DNA of 21,367 nucleotides. Source: an uncultured Alphaproteobacteria bacterium. GTDB taxonomy: Bacteria > Pseudomonadota > Alphaproteobacteria > Sphingomonadales > Sphingomonadaceae. The position numbers and the translations under genes are program-made. The DNA is taken from positions 1 to 21,367 of the forward strand of contig CAJAHV010000120.1 of assembly GCA_903939555.1 (NCBI GenBank), read 5' to 3'. The notes beneath the pieces are model-generated. The model ran no database searches and was not told where the DNA came from. It worked only from the letters and a program-made list of their open reading frames with translations. Positions 7,348-14,238 of the stretch are shown here, piece after piece; the stretch's first letter is position 1, and every line of letters starts with the position of its first letter.

Positions 7348-8192
7348 ACCGATCCGCACTACCGGATGCGCTGGCGCAACTGCCACCGCTGCGTGAGGTC
7401 ATCGCCCGCCATGGCCTAAATGCGAAGAAATCGCTCGGCCAAAATTTCTTGTTCGATGGCAATCTGCTCGATCGCATCGCGCGGGTGCCCGGGCCGCTTG
7501 CCGGCCAATCGGTCTATGAAGTCGGTCCTGGCCCCGGCGGCTTGACGCGTGCGCTGCTGCGCGCCGGAGCTCGGGTGACAGCAGTAGAACGCGATGACCG
7601 CGCCCTGCCCGCGCTTGCCGAACTGACAGAAGCAGCGGCAGGCCGACTAAGCGTGATCAACGGCGATGCGATGGCGGTCGATGCCGCAGCGCTGGCCGGA
7701 CCGGGCGCCCATATCGTTGCCAACCTGCCCTATAACATCGGCACGGCGCTGCTTACCGGCTGGCTGACTGGCGATGACTGGCCGCCATGGTGGGCGAGCC
7801 TGACGCTGATGTTCCAGCAGGAAGTCGCGCAGCGCCTGGTCGCATCCCCCGGCAGCGGCGCCTATGGCCGACTGTCGGTGCTCGCACAGTGGCGGACACA
7901 AGCGCGGATCGCCTTCAGTGTGCCGCCTCGTGCTTTCATTCCTGCTCCAAAGGTCACTTCGGCGGTCGTTCATCTCGTGCCTATCACGCCATTGTCGGCC
8001 GCCACGCCAGCCCGTCTCGCGGCATTGACGGCGGCCGCCTTTGGCCAGCGCCGCAAGATGTTGCGCGCCAGCCTCAAGGGACTTCCCGGCGCACTCGACG
8101 CACTGGTAGCCGAAGGTATCAGCCCAGAAGCGCGCGCTGAAACAGTGCCGGTTGCCGCCTTTGCTGCTGCTGCTGAAAGGCTGAGCCAATAA
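7320..8192 (+). CDS. rsmA: 16S rRNA dimethyladenosine transferase RsmA/KsgA
   Basis: SAM-dependent enzyme that dimethylates two adjacent adenosines in the 3'-terminal hairpin of 16S rRNA, a late 30S assembly step. Visible motifs are KKSLGQNFLFD (about 37-47), the SAM loop YEVGPGPGGLT, the acidic VERDD, the INGDA segment, and the catalytic NLPYNIGTALL; the C-terminal helical domain contains FGQRRKMLRASLKG. The start is uncertain: ATG 7320 overlaps pdxA by 28 bases and gives 290 residues, whereas TTG 7344 overlaps the pdxA TGA directly and also precedes all conserved sequence. Neither has a clear ribosome site. It is the last gene of the lptD cluster; apaG/apaH, which follow in E. coli, are absent. 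Confidence 0.95.
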   Translation: MRGAQAGGLNRSALPDALAQLPPLREVIARHGLNAKKSLGQNFLFDGNLLDRIARVPGPLAGQSVYEVGPGPGGLTRALLRAGARVTAVERDDRALPALAELTEAAAGRLSVINGDAMAVDAAALAGPGAHIVANLPYNIGTALLTGWLTGDDWPPWWASLTLMFQQEVAQRLVASPGSGAYGRLSVLAQWRTQARIAFSVPPRAFIPAPKVTSAVVHLVPITPLSAATPARLAALTAAAFGQRRKMLRASLKGLPGALDALVAEGISPEARAETVPVAAFAAAAERLSQ

Positions 8193-8380
8193 GAGAGAGC
8201 GACTATGGTCGCCTTGTTGTCGGGTTCGGCGTTGCCGACATCACATTGAAGTGCGACTTCTTTGCAGAGTTTGCCAGATCGCTAGATTTTTCGCGGGTTA
8301 AGTTCAGCACTTAGCCGAACCTAACGTGCCGCCATTCCCGATAGCAACCGCACCGATATCGACCGATCCGCCTGATTTAT
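8193..8380. other. Convergent gap between rsmA and the small TPR gene, two hairpins
   Basis: This 188-base region separates converging genes. TGTCGG (8218-8223) pairs with CCGACA (8235-8240). GTTAAGTTC (8297-8305) pairs with GAACCTAAC (8317-8325) with one mismatch. Neither is followed by a T tract on either strand, so they are only possible weak terminators for rsmA and the TPR gene. No open reading frame or RNA gene is recognisable here. Confidence 0.35.
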
Positions 8381-8872
8381 CTACTTTGTTGCAACAGTCT
8401 TGGGAGCCTGTGTTGCCGCCGAGTTGATTGCTGCCTGCAATCGGGCGGCACCACCACAATCCGCCTTGCACAACGCCTTCATGCGGGCGAGATTCACTTG
8501 AGCCCGCGCCGTGGCACCGCGCGCGATATAGGCATTGCCCTGACCTTCAAGCGCGACGAGATCGGACGGGTTAAGAGCCAATGCCTCGCGATAATATTTG
8601 ACTGCCTTGCCGGGAAGACCCAGCTTTTCGTAGCTCATGGCGATCCCGGTGAAGGCGGCGACATTTTTGGGATCGCTTGCCAAAGCCGCCTCATACGCGT
8701 CTATCGCCACAAGGGCATCACCGCGGGTCAGCGCCGCCTTGCCCTGTTCGGCCATCTGCACCGATTGCGGCTTGAGAATGTCATCACCGCTTGGCCCCGA
8801 TCCACCAGTGGCCATTGTCGACACACTGCCCATGAGCAACAAATACAAAGGCGCGGCCCAGTAAAAATGCAT
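8381..8872 (-). CDS. Small exported TPR protein, function unknown
   Basis: A 163-residue protein with an N-terminal hydrophobic segment (WAAPLYLLLMGSVSTMA) that looks like a signal peptide or anchor. Three tetratricopeptide helix pairs follow (about 36-130: 'AEQGKAALTRGDALVAIDAYEA', 'AAFTGIAMSYEKLGLPGKAV', 'ALEGQGNAYIARGATARAQ'; each is part of a repeat). The C-terminus has Cys135 and Cys139 (CKADC), possibly a periplasmic disulfide. The start at 8872 has AGGGA eight bases upstream. An alternative ATG at 8902 overlaps the rsmB stop (TAATG) and adds ten residues. TPR proteins are scaffolds, so no specific role is assigned. It is probably co-transcribed with guaB and rsmB. Confidence 0.85.
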   Translation of the reverse strand: MHFYWAAPLYLLLMGSVSTMATGGSGPSGDDILKPQSVQMAEQGKAALTRGDALVAIDAYEAALASDPKNVAAFTGIAMSYEKLGLPGKAVKYYREALALNPSDLVALEGQGNAYIARGATARAQVNLARMKALCKADCGGAARLQAAINSAATQAPKTVATK

Positions 8873-8901
8873 TTCACGATCCCTGTCGACAGGCGTGTTC
8901 A

Positions 8902-10098
8902 TTAGCAGACCCGTTGCAGCCTTGCGATGAAGAATCCGTCGCACCCTTGCGCCTTTGGTGACAGCACCAGCGCAGTTGCGGAGGCATCAACGCCGGGGAT
9001 GCAGATGGCCGTCGGAGAAAACGCGGCCGTCGTCGCCAGGAACGCCGACACACGTGCTTCGCCTTCGGCCGGCAGCAGCGAACAAACGACATAGGTCAAC
9101 ACGCCGCCCGGCCGCACCAGCGTCGCGGCCAGCGCCAACAAGCGATCCTGTTCCGCTTCCAGCCGCGCCAGACGCTCCGGGGTCAGCCGCCAGCGGGCTT
9201 CGGGGTTCCGCCGCCAAGTGCCGGCGCCAGAACAGGGTGCATCGACCAGCACATGATCGGCCAGACCGGTCAAGTCGACTAGTGCTTCGGCTTCTTTACG
9301 CGGGTTGAGCAGGCGGATCTCGACATTTTCAACCCCGGCCCGCGCCAGCCGTTGCGGCAGTGCCGACAGGCGGCCGCGATCAGTATCGCTGGCGATCAAC
9401 AGCCCTTGACCATGCATCAGCGCCGCCAGTGCGAGAGTCTTGCCTCCCGCCCCTGCACAGAGGTCAACCACGGTATCACCTGGCTTCACACCGACAGCCA
9501 GCGACGCCAATTGCGAGCCTTCGTCCTGAACCTCGAAATGGCCAGTATGAAAGGCCGGCAGCGTTTCGACATTAAGGCCCGCCGGTGCCCGCACACCGAC
9601 CGGTGAGAGGGGCGTCGCCGCCATTTCCGGCAGCTCTGCAAGCAGCGCCTCGCGACTCGTCTTGAGCGTGTTCACCCGAAGATCAAGCGGCGCACGTTCG
9701 AGCAGGGCCGCGACCTCAGCGTCGCTGGCCTTGCCGAACCGGGTGCGTAGCATGTCGAGTTGCCAGCCTGGTGCAAGCGACGGGCGCGCCTCGGGCTCGC
9801 CTGCCGAAAGCGCTGCCGGCGCGTGGCCATCACTGCCGAACAGCGCCAACAATTCAGGTGCGCGGGCACGGGCATGCCCGATCAACGCCGCACGGCCGGT
9901 TTCGGGGGGCGTGCCGATGCTGCGGATGACATCGAAAACCAGATCGCGAACAGAACGTCTGTCCTTCGATCCGGCATAGCGGCGCGTCGAAAAATAACGC
10001 TGGACGATGGTATCGGCAGCAGCACCTCCCGTGCGTGCCGCGTTGACCGCTTGATCAAGACATTCGATCGCCGCCTGCACCCGCGCGGCGGGCGTCAT
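8902..10098 (-). CDS. rsmB: 16S rRNA m5C methyltransferase, RsmB/NOP family
   Basis: SAM-dependent RNA cytosine-5 methyltransferase; in E. coli RsmB modifies C967 of 16S rRNA. The 398-residue product has a helical N-terminal region (about 1-135) and a Rossmann catalytic domain. Visible motifs are DLCAGAGGKTLALA (SAM binding), VDAPCSGAGTWRRNPEARW with Cys289, and YVVCSLLPAEGE with Cys339, the two-cysteine arrangement of the m5C family. The ATG at 10098 overlaps the guaB TGA by four bases, implying translational coupling. It is shorter than E. coli RsmB (429), lacking a full NusB-like domain. The exact target cytosine is inferred from the family and could differ among RsmB/RsmF-like members. 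Confidence 0.9.
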   Translation of the reverse strand: MTPAARVQAAIECLDQAVNAARTGGAAADTIVQRYFSTRRYAGSKDRRSVRDLVFDVIRSIGTPPETGRAALIGHARARAPELLALFGSDGHAPAALSAGEPEARPSLAPGWQLDMLRTRFGKASDAEVAALLERAPLDLRVNTLKTSREALLAELPEMAATPLSPVGVRAPAGLNVETLPAFHTGHFEVQDEGSQLASLAVGVKPGDTVVDLCAGAGGKTLALAALMHGQGLLIASDTDRGRLSALPQRLARAGVENVEIRLLNPRKEAEALVDLTGLADHVLVDAPCSGAGTWRRNPEARWRLTPERLARLEAEQDRLLALAATLVRPGGVLTYVVCSLLPAEGEARVSAFLATTAAFSPTAICIPGVDASATALVLSPKAQGCDGFFIARLQRVC

Positions 10099-11558
10099 GA
10101 TCCGGTTGTCGGGTAATTGGGGGCCTCGCGCGTGATCGTCACGTCATGGACATGGCTTTCCCGCAGGCCCGCGTTGGTTATGCGGATGAACTCGGCGCGT
10201 TTGCGGAATTCGTCTAGCGTAGCCGAGCCCGTATAGCCCATTGCTGCCTTCACGCCGCCGACCAGTTGGTGCAGCACCGCCGTAGCTGGCCCCTTGTAAG
10301 GCACCTGCCCTTCGATGCCTTCGGGCACCAGCTTTAGCTGATCCTTGATATCCTGCTGGAAATAACGATCGGCTGATCCGCGCGCCATGGCGGCAACGCT
10401 GCCCATGCCGCGATAGCTTTTGTAAGTGCGGCCCTGCCACAGGAATGTATCACCCGGGGCTTCCTCGGTGCCGGCGAGCAAGCTGCCGACCATGACCGCC
10501 GCCGCACCCGCCGCCAGCGCCTTGGCGACATCGCCCGACGTGCGCAGCCCGCCGTCAGCAATGACCGGGATGCCGAGCCGGGCAGCGGCTTCCGCCGTGT
10601 CGATGACAGCGGTCAACTGCGGCACGCCGACGCCGGCAACAACGCGGGTGGTGCAAATCGACCCTGGGCCGATGCCCACCTTGATACCATCGGCACCTGC
10701 GCCAATCAGCGCGCGCGCTGCCTCGGCAGTAGCGACATTGCCAGCGATAACCTGGGCATTGTTCGACAGCTTCTTGATGCGCGTAACCGCTTCGGCAACC
10801 CGGTCGCTATGGCCGTGCGCTGTATCGACGACAATCAGATCACATTCGGCATCGAGCAAGGCTGCGGTGCGTTCATAGCCAAGGTCGCCGACCGTTGTGG
10901 CCGCAGCGACTCGCAACCGACCGGCGGCGTCCTTGGTCGCCGCCGGATAGGTGACGGCACGTTCGATATCCTTGACCGTAATCAGCCCTATGCAGCGCCC
11001 TGCTTCGTCGACAACTAGCAGCTTTTCGATGCGGTGAGCATGAAGCAGACGCTGTGCTTCGTCTTCGCTGGTACCGGGCCGCACGGTAACGAGGTTTTCA
11101 CGCGTCATCAGTTCCGAAATCGGCTGGTCGACATTGCCGGCAAAGCGCATGTCGCGGTTGGTAACGATGCCGACAAGGCGACCACTCTTTTCCACAACGG
11201 GGAAACCCGAAATGCGATGCCGCGCCATCAATGCCCGTGCGTCGCCAAGTGTCTGGTCGGGGGTCATCGTCACCGGGTTGACCACCATGCCGCTTTCGAA
11301 ACGCTTGACCTGGCGGACGGCATTGGCCTGTTCATCGACGGTCAGATTACGATGCAAAACGCCGATGCCGCCGGCCTGGGCCATTACAATCGCCATATCG
11401 GCTTCCGTGACGGTATCCATCGCCGATGACAGCACCGGGATATTGAGCCTGATGCCGCGGGTGACCATTGTCGATGTATCGGCCATGCTCGGCAGGACCG
11501 CCGATGCAGCAGGCACGAGCAACACGTCATCGAAAGTGAGGCCGAGACGAATATCCAT
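10095..11558 (-). CDS. guaB: Inosine-5'-monophosphate dehydrogenase
   Basis: Catalyses NAD-dependent oxidation of IMP to XMP, the committed step to guanine nucleotides; cytosolic tetramer. The 487 residues match the family length. Two CBS domains (about 93-205, e.g. GDARALMARHRISGFPVVEK and LLHAHRIEKLLVVDE) are inserted in a TIM barrel. Catalytic Cys302 lies in GIGPGSICTTRVVAGVG, the phosphate-binding IADGGLRTSGD follows, then the SYRGMGSVAAM segment and the flap RYFQQD...EGIEGQVPYKG. I chose ATG 11558 (MDIRLGLTFDDVLLVP) with GGAG nine bases upstream over an in-frame TTG at 11573. Most of that ribosome site is inside a strong stem (see the leader feature). It overlaps rsmB by four bases. Confidence 0.97.
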   Translation of the reverse strand: MDIRLGLTFDDVLLVPAASAVLPSMADTSTMVTRGIRLNIPVLSSAMDTVTEADMAIVMAQAGGIGVLHRNLTVDEQANAVRQVKRFESGMVVNPVTMTPDQTLGDARALMARHRISGFPVVEKSGRLVGIVTNRDMRFAGNVDQPISELMTRENLVTVRPGTSEDEAQRLLHAHRIEKLLVVDEAGRCIGLITVKDIERAVTYPAATKDAAGRLRVAAATTVGDLGYERTAALLDAECDLIVVDTAHGHSDRVAEAVTRIKKLSNNAQVIAGNVATAEAARALIGAGADGIKVGIGPGSICTTRVVAGVGVPQLTAVIDTAEAAARLGIPVIADGGLRTSGDVAKALAAGAAAVMVGSLLAGTEEAPGDTFLWQGRTYKSYRGMGSVAAMARGSADRYFQQDIKDQLKLVPEGIEGQVPYKGPATAVLHQLVGGVKAAMGYTGSATLDEFRKRAEFIRITNAGLRESHVHDVTITREAPNYPTTGS

Positions 11559-11627
11559 GAGGGGCGACTCCAAGCGCGATGAGTCGCCACCTCATAGGGG
11601 GCGCCCCCCGAAAATGAAAGGGGGCGC
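11559..11627 (-). promoter_or_regulatory. Structured guaB 5' leader that covers the ribosome site
   Basis: On the minus-strand RNA two hairpins follow each other. The first has arms GCGCCCCC (11627-11620) and GGGGGCGC (11608-11601), a perfect 8-bp stem with the U-rich bases in the loop. The second has arms GAGGUGGCGACUC (11593-11581) and GAGUCGCCCCUC (11570-11559): 12 base pairs with one bulged U, loop 11580-11571, ending at the base before AUG. The Shine-Dalgarno GGAG is one loop base plus the first three bases of the 3' arm. GGGGCG of the first hairpin can alternatively pair with CGCCCC of the second. No known riboswitch class is recognised; translational control is inferred. Confidence 0.6.
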
Positions 11628-11670
11628 AGGTAGTGAACCCTCGCCCCCGGTCAGTTGCGAGTTGCAGCGA

Positions 11671-12924
11671 TCAGACCGCCGGAGCGGGCTGGTTCAAGAA
11701 AATCATCCAGTATTTAGCAAGTTCCTCGCGCGGTCCGCCTTTGACAACGCTAAGCGCGGCCATAGCGCCAGCCTTGTCACCGGCACGGCCCAAAGCCACC
11801 CCAAGGCGTAAATTGGCAGTCCCCTGATCAACCCCAACAGCGCCGACACCCTGCTTGTAAAGCGCGGCTGCCTTGGCGAACTCGCCATAACCATAATAAG
11901 CGTCGGCGGTGCCCATGGCCAACTTGGGGCTGCTCTTGCTTTCTTTTTCCAATGCCGGCAACGACGCCTTGTCGGCGCCCACCTTGCTATCGGCGGTCTT
12001 TTTCAACTCAGCTACCAGAGGCTTAGACGCCACCAGCATATTACGGCGGATGCCCTCGTTTATGGCGAACTGGGCCTCACCATAGTACGAACGGTTAAGT
12101 GCGGTGTCGGCGTATTCGACAAAATCGCGTTCACCATTCAAGGCATTGGCCGCCGCCTGGAGACGCAGGAAGTCCAATTCGGTCTGATCATCTAGCGACG
12201 GATATTTGTCGCGAGTGATTACCAAGGCATCGCGCCAATTGACCGGATTCGGATAAGCTTCCACCAAGTCTGCAGCAGCGATCTGGATCTGTGCTGACTG
12301 CTTGCCGTCATACGCAATGGCGAGGCGGCGACGATACCATGTCTCATCCGGTTTGACGCCCGCAGCCTTTTTGGCGTTGATCGCATCGGTCAGTGAACCA
12401 ATTGCCTTGGCCGACTGCTTCTGAGCGAAATAAAGCTCGGCCAGCCCGACGATGGATTCAGTGTCAGTCGGATTGAGCGCCACAAGCTTTTCAAAAGCAA
12501 CAGTCGCTGTATTATAGTCCTTGCGACCCATCGACAACGCACCGATGTTCCGCAGGAACTTGGGTTGATCATCAGCTGACACCCGACCCGTATCGAGCAG
12601 CGCCTGCAACATCTTTTCGGTGAGCAAATTGTCCTTGAGTCCGATGGCGGCGTTCAGCTTCATCAACATCGTGGTGTACGCATCGTCCGGCTCGACCGGC
12701 GGCACGGCATCGAGGCCGTTCAAAGTAGTCATCGCGCCAGCATTGTCACCCGCCTGCAACTGCTTCTGTGCCGCCGACAAGCCTATCGCATAGGGTTTGG
12801 ACAACTTGGGGGGCTTGGGCGCCTCGGCTTTGGGTGGCTTGGGATCCTTGGCAACAACGGGGGCGGCGCCAAGTGCTGCACCGGCAAGCAGAACAGCCGC
12901 CAGACTGCGAACGAACATCTTCAT
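11671..12924 (-). CDS. Periplasmic TPR protein, function unknown
   Basis: A 417-residue protein with a signal peptide (MKMFVRSLAAVLLAGAALGA, likely cut after PVVA) and a short Lys/Pro-rich linker (KDPKPPKAEAPKPPKLSKP), followed by helical repeats to the C-terminus. Clear TPR-like units lie at about 105-180 ('GALSMGRKDYNTATVAFEKL', 'VGLAELYFAQKQSAKAIGSL') and 330-400 ('DAYYGYGEFAKAAALYKQGV', 'LRLGVALGRAGDKAGAMAAL'). The start ATG 12924 has AGAGG seven bases upstream; a TTG lies directly before it. It precedes guaB on the same strand with 112 bases between. No catalytic motif is visible. A role in envelope scaffolding is only a guess from location and repeats. Confidence 0.88.
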   Translation of the reverse strand: MKMFVRSLAAVLLAGAALGAAPVVAKDPKPPKAEAPKPPKLSKPYAIGLSAAQKQLQAGDNAGAMTTLNGLDAVPPVEPDDAYTTMLMKLNAAIGLKDNLLTEKMLQALLDTGRVSADDQPKFLRNIGALSMGRKDYNTATVAFEKLVALNPTDTESIVGLAELYFAQKQSAKAIGSLTDAINAKKAAGVKPDETWYRRRLAIAYDGKQSAQIQIAAADLVEAYPNPVNWRDALVITRDKYPSLDDQTELDFLRLQAAANALNGERDFVEYADTALNRSYYGEAQFAINEGIRRNMLVASKPLVAELKKTADSKVGADKASLPALEKESKSSPKLAMGTADAYYGYGEFAKAAALYKQGVGAVGVDQGTANLRLGVALGRAGDKAGAMAALSVVKGGPREELAKYWMIFLNQPAPAV

Positions 12925-12954
12925 CAATCGACCTCTCAGCTACTCTCGAAGTCC

Positions 12955-12983
12955 GGCTAGGCCATTGCCTGCCCCTTGGTCAA
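12955..12983 (-). promoter_or_regulatory. Possible promoter of the periplasmic TPR gene
   Basis: On the minus strand, TTGACC (12983-12978) is followed by a 17-base spacer and CTAGCC (12960-12955), about 30 bases before the ATG at 12924. Spacing and the -35 fit a sigma-70-type promoter; the -10 is weak. It may drive the whole TPR-guaB-rsmB-TPR unit. Confidence 0.4.
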
Positions 12984-13078
12984 CAATCGCGTTCGACCGG
13001 TACCAAAAAATGCTCCGTACAACAATTTCTGGCGGCATCGGAGTGAACCACGCTTGAACGCCACATGCACGACGCGAC

Positions 13079-13118
13079 AAAAAAGGGCCGGCTCCGCTAA
13101 CGCGAAACCGGCCCCTTT
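13079..13118 (-). terminator. Rho-independent terminator after the Ala-rich lipoprotein gene
   Basis: Read on the minus strand, GGGCCGG (13114-13108 in complement) pairs with CCGGCCC (complement of 13091-13085), 7 bp of pure G/C, and is followed at once by six T's (complement of 13084-13079). CGC/GCG in the loop can extend the stem. This is the classic intrinsic terminator layout, placed 35 bases after the lipoprotein stop codon. Confidence 0.85.
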
Positions 13119-13152
13119 CGATCAATCGTAAAAGTCGCTGTTGCGACGCTTA

Positions 13153-13464
13153 CTACTTGACGGCAGCCTTGGCCGCATCTGCAGCCTTGTCCGCACCCGC
13201 CTGAACGGCTTCCGCAGCCTTGTCGGCACCAGCGGCGACGGCATCGGCGCCAGCAGCGGCCATTGCATCAGCAGCGGGAGCAGCAGCCGTGGTCGCTGCA
13301 TCTGCTGCCGGAGCAGACGCATCAACAGCAGGTGCGGTTTCGGTTGTGGCCATTGCGTCAGCCGGTGCGGCTTCGGTGGTCGCTGCCGGTTCGGCCGCCT
13401 TTTGACCACAAGCTGCGAGCAGGCCGAGGCTGGCTACAGCCGCCAGAGTGAGTGCAATCTTCAT
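13153..13464 (-). CDS. Ala-rich lipoprotein with 11-residue repeats
   Basis: A 103-residue protein with a lipoprotein signal (MKIALTLAAVASLGLLAAC; lipobox LLAAC with Cys19), so it is probably anchored to a membrane facing the periplasm. The mature part is almost only Ala, Thr, Pro, Asp, Glu, Gly and Lys. Residues 20-68 are Ala/Pro/Thr-rich and probably disordered. The end holds two exact-period 11-mers, AGADKAAEAVQ (78-88) and AGADKAADAAK (89-99), which would form an amphipathic helix as in LEA or apolipoprotein-like repeats. ATG 13464 has GGAG eight bases upstream, and a strong terminator follows. It appears to be a single-gene unit. No function is assigned; the composition makes homology search unreliable. 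Confidence 0.8.
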   Translation of the reverse strand: MKIALTLAAVASLGLLAACGQKAAEPAATTEAAPADAMATTETAPAVDASAPAADAATTAAAPAADAMAAAGADAVAAGADKAAEAVQAGADKAADAAKAAVK

Positions 13465-13490
13465 TGAAAATTCTCCGTAAAATTGATCAG

Positions 13491-13538
13491 CGCAATGCCC
13501 GCGCACACAGATGCATATAGAGAAACTGCGGCATTGCG
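13491..13538. promoter_or_regulatory. Perfect 9-bp inverted repeat in a divergent promoter region
   Basis: CGCAATGCC (13491-13499) and GGCATTGCG (13530-13538) are exact reverse complements, 39 bases centre to centre. Between them lies an AT-rich patch with a minus-strand TATATG (13519-13514), a plausible -10 for the lipoprotein gene. The dyad therefore could hold two regulator half-sites around a promoter shared with the divergent YhhN-family gene, or be a long hairpin in a leader. Confidence 0.4.
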
Positions 13539-13569
13539 AAGAGCTAAGAATCTGGCGCATCAGGGGGCT

Positions 13570-14238
13570 GTGAGACACTTTCCATCCTTCCCTACCGCAC
13601 TCCGTCTGCCGATAATTGCGTCGCTAATCGCCGGGCTTGCCTATCCACTGCTCGAAAGCCATTTTGGGCTTTTATCTGGTATCTTTGCCAAAGGACTGGG
13701 CGTCGGGCTGCTGGCATTGGCCGCTGCATTGATCCCCGGGCAGCGTGTGCTAGCGGCGATCATGGCAGCTGGCGCGCTGGGCGATATCCTGCTTGAATTG
13801 CCCGAAGGGTTAGTTCCCGGCGGCGCCAGCTTTGCCATCGGTCATGTTGTCGCGATCGCATTTTACGCCAGCAATCGCCGGCAACCGGCATTGCCGTTAG
13901 CAACAATCGCAGCAGTCGCTCTGATATTGTATGGGCTGGCCATGCCGGCTCTGGTGCTTCCGGCTGGTGCACCGCGCGGCGCGCTAACGCTTTATGCGGT
14001 GCTGCTTTGCGGGATGGCAGCCAGCGCGTTGATCAGCCGATTTCCCCTAAGATTGACGGCGGCGGGGGCTTTGCTGTTCGTTCTGTCGGACACATTCTTG
14101 GTCATGGGCCTCGGCGGACGGTTTGTCGTGTCGACGGCGTTTCATGGCCTGATCGTCTGGTATGCTTACTATATCGGGCAGTTCGGCATTTTTGCAGGTA
14201 TCGTATCTGCCAGCCACGACCGAGCTGCAGCCAAATGA
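13570..14238 (+). CDS. YhhN/TMEM86-family membrane protein (lysoplasmalogenase-like)
   Basis: A 222-residue integral membrane protein with about eight hydrophobic segments. It carries family-like features: a Lys in the second segment (AKGLGVGLLALAAALIPGQR), Asp in GALGDILLELPEG, AIGHVVAIAFY, the Asp in ALLFVLSDTFLVMG, and the terminal HGLIVWYAYYIGQFGI. Mammalian members hydrolyse lysoplasmalogen; bacterial roles are poorly known, so substrate is not assigned. GTG 13570 is preferred, with AGGGGG just upstream; an in-frame ATG at 13495 would add 25 polar residues. The stop overlaps the dedA start by four bases (ATGA), suggesting coupled translation and a shared membrane-lipid context. Confidence 0.8.
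   Translation: MRHFPSFPTALRLPIIASLIAGLAYPLLESHFGLLSGIFAKGLGVGLLALAAALIPGQRVLAAIMAAGALGDILLELPEGLVPGGASFAIGHVVAIAFYASNRRQPALPLATIAAVALILYGLAMPALVLPAGAPRGALTLYAVLLCGMAASALISRFPLRLTAAGALLFVLSDTFLVMGLGGRFVVSTAFHGLIVWYAYYIGQFGIFAGIVSASHDRAAAK

Noticed and set aside
11597..11608. GGGGGCGCCCCC palindrome as a terminator for the TPR gene
   Set aside because: No T tract follows on either strand and the palindrome has no loop; it is better explained as part of the guaB leader.
13153..13410. Ala-codon-rich repeat as a possible CRISPR or DNA tandem repeat
   Set aside because: The repetition follows the reading frame of a lipoprotein gene with a start, lipobox and terminator; no regular repeat-spacer pattern exists.
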